From Mycobacterium sp. (GTDB taxonomy: Bacteria > Actinomycetota > Actinomycetes > Mycobacteriales > Mycobacteriaceae): a stretch of DNA of 7,142 nucleotides. Location: positions 1-7,142 of the forward strand of contig JAOPWF010000069.1 of NCBI GenBank assembly GCA_025965815.1, in the 5' to 3' direction. The translations under genes were made by a program, and so were the position numbers. Under the pieces are notes generated by a model. The model saw nothing but the letters and a program-made list of their open reading frames with translations. It ran no database searches and was not told where the DNA came from. This document shows, one piece after another, positions 5,724 to 7,142 of this stretch. The first letter of the stretch is position 1. Every line of letters starts with the position of its first letter.

Positions 5724-7142
5724 AGGCAGTCCCGCAGCACCAAGGACACCGCGTCCTCGAGCGTGTCGGCCACCCGGGCTCGCGCGCGGGCGTCGTCGAT
5801 CTCGTGTCGCAGCGTGCGGTCAGTGGGCACCAGCACCGCGCCTGCCCGTGCCGCCAGCGCGGCGTCCACGTCGCCGCCGGTGTCGCCGATCAGCACGCAG
5901 CGGGCGGCATCGACGCCGAGCGCGTCGGCGGCCGCGAGCACCATGCCGGGAGCCGGCTTGCGACAACGGCATCCGTCCTGCTCGCCGTGGACGCACACCT
6001 GCCAGGTGTCGAACGGCCCCAGCTCGGTGTCCACCCGGGCGTTGACCGCGGCCAACTGTTCGTCGGTGATCAGCCCCCGGGCCACGCCGGACTGGTTCGT
6101 CACCACCGCCAGCAGCAGTCCGCGTTCGCGCAACCGGCTCAGCGCCCGCCGCGCGCCGGGCTTCGGGCGAACTCGGCCGGGATCGTTGAGGTACGGCCCG
6201 TCCTCGATGATGGTGTCGTCGCGGTCCAGTATCACCGCCAGCGGCGGATCACGGCGGGCCCGCAAGAACGCCCATTCCCCCCGGAGCCGGTGCGCGACCG
6301 CGGTGGGCGGGATCAGCACACTGGTCAGCGCCAGGCGGAGCGCCTCGGCCACGGTGCGCGGGCCGGCCAGGATCCGCCGCAGGGTGAACTCGGCGGCCAG
6401 CGCGGTCCACGCCAGTGCGGCGAGCGCGGCAAGGCGCCACCGGCCCACGGCGGCCGACCACATCGCCGCCAGTGCCGCGCCGGTGGTCGCGAGATGGGCG
6501 GGCAGCCGGCCGCGTCCCTCCCCGACCGCCGAGCGCCAGCGGGGTCCGTGCTTGCGCCGCATCAACGCGTTGTCCCGGTTGCCGACCTGGGCCCGCACGC
6601 TGCTCATCAACGTGGCCGGTGCGACCGGGTGTGTACTGCAGCGCGTTCCCTGCACGATGACGTGGCACCGAAACGTCATTCGCAACGCGAGATCGGAATC
6701 CTCGCGGTAAGCCCGCGGGAAGCGCTCATCGAAACCGCCGGTGGCCACCAGTGCCGAGCGGCGGTACGCCATGTCGGCGGTGATCCATTTGGCGTCCGCG
6801 AGTCGCTGGGTGCGGCGCTCGTCGTCGGTGGCGCGACGGTCCCGCGTCTGGGGCACCTTGATCACGGCCTGTGAGCCGCCCGCCCCCACCCGCTCGGCCT
6901 CGGCCAGGTCGGCCGCCAACGCCGCGAACCAATCCCGTTCCGGGATGACGTCGTCGTCGAGGAAGCAGATCCACGGCGTGCGGGCGCTGCGCCAGCCGAG
7001 GTTGCGGGCGGCAGCCGGGCCACGGCCACCGCTGCGCAGGACGGTGACCGGCAGGTCGGCCGCGCACCGCAGCGGGGGCGAGGGCTCGGGGCGGTCGTCG
7101 ACCAGAAGCACCGCGCGCGGTCGCGGACCGCCGGACTCGTCG
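5720..7142 (-). CDS. GT2 glycosyltransferase fused to GmhB-like HAD phosphatase (5' end beyond window)
   Basis: The frame stays open to the right edge, so the N-terminus (perhaps 30-50 residues) is missing; 473 residues are visible. An internal GTG at 7111 is not the real start, because family 2 sequence already precedes it. Residues 1-200 look like a GT-A glycosyltransferase: VDD at 14-16, a GRGPAAARN stretch, the metal-binding DDD at 62-64, GGFDE at about 135 and the acidic ED at 147-148. Residues about 217-285 hold hydrophobic segments that probably anchor the protein in the membrane. Residues about 300-440 are a HAD-IIIA phosphatase like D,D-heptose 1,7-bisphosphate phosphatase GmhB: nucleophile D306 in LDRDDT, VTNQSG at 346-351, a C-x-H...C-x-C zinc loop (C383, H385, C391, C393) followed by RKP, and GD-TGGD at 419-424. 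The zinc loop supports GmhB over other HAD enzymes. The donor and acceptor of the GT2 half are unknown. The stop overlaps the next start by four bases (ATGA). Confidence 0.88.
   Translation of the reverse strand, partial: DESGGPRPRAVLLVDDRPEPSPPLRCAADLPVTVLRSGGRGPAAARNLGWRSARTPWICFLDDDVIPERDWFAALAADLAEAERVGAGGSQAVIKVPQTRDRRATDDERRTQRLADAKWITADMAYRRSALVATGGFDERFPRAYREDSDLALRMTFRCHVIVQGTRCSTHPVAPATLMSSVRAQVGNRDNALMRRKHGPRWRSAVGEGRGRLPAHLATTGAALAAMWSAAVGRWRLAALAALAWTALAAEFTLRRILAGPRTVAEALRLALTSVLIPPTAVAHRLRGEWAFLRARRDPPLAVILDRDDTIIEDGPYLNDPGRVRPKPGARRALSRLRERGLLLAVVTNQSGVARGLITDEQLAAVNARVDTELGPFDTWQVCVHGEQDGCRCRKPAPGMVLAAADALGVDAARCVLIGDTGGDVDAALAARAGAVLVPTDRTLRHEIDDARARARVADTLEDAVSLVLRDCL

Noticed and set aside
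5508..6710. Plus-strand open frame of 400 codons opposite the GT2-phosphatase and GT9 genes
   Set aside because: Ser/Arg/Ala-rich translation without any domain, fully opposite genes with clear catalytic motifs; a compositional shadow.

Overview
This window comes from a high-GC bacterium, most likely an actinomycete and plausibly of the mycobacterial type. That placement is inferred from base composition, codon use and the style of the gene products; nothing here fixes the species. The whole 7.1 kb is coding on the minus strand. Seven genes lie head to tail, five of the six junctions overlap by 1-10 bases, and the only gap is 24 bases. There is no RNA gene, insertion element, CRISPR array, convincing promoter or terminator. 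Both ends of the window cut through genes.

In transcription order (right to left) the genes are: a partial family 2 glycosyltransferase fused to a GmhB-like HAD phosphatase (7142-5720); a family 9 (heptosyltransferase-type) glycosyltransferase (5723-4704); sedoheptulose-7-phosphate isomerase GmhA (4707-4138); the bifunctional kinase/adenylyltransferase HldE, also called RfaE (4138-2717); a classical NAD-type short-chain dehydrogenase (2692-1985); a second family 9 glycosyltransferase (1994-1041); and UDP-glucose 6-dehydrogenase, cut by the left edge (1044-1).

Together they make a nearly complete ADP-heptose supply and transfer module. GmhA converts sedoheptulose 7-phosphate to D-glycero-D-manno-heptose 7-phosphate. 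The HldE kinase domain adds the 1-phosphate, the GmhB-like domain removes the 7-phosphate, and the HldE adenylyltransferase domain makes ADP-heptose. Two GT9 enzymes and the GT2 domain could then build a heptose-containing envelope glycan, and UDP-glucose dehydrogenase could add UDP-glucuronate as another precursor. The pathway is best known from Gram-negative lipopolysaccharide synthesis, so an operon for it in an actinomycete-like genome is the main point of interest. The epimerase HldD is not in the window; an unrelated-looking short SDR of unknown substrate sits in the operon instead.
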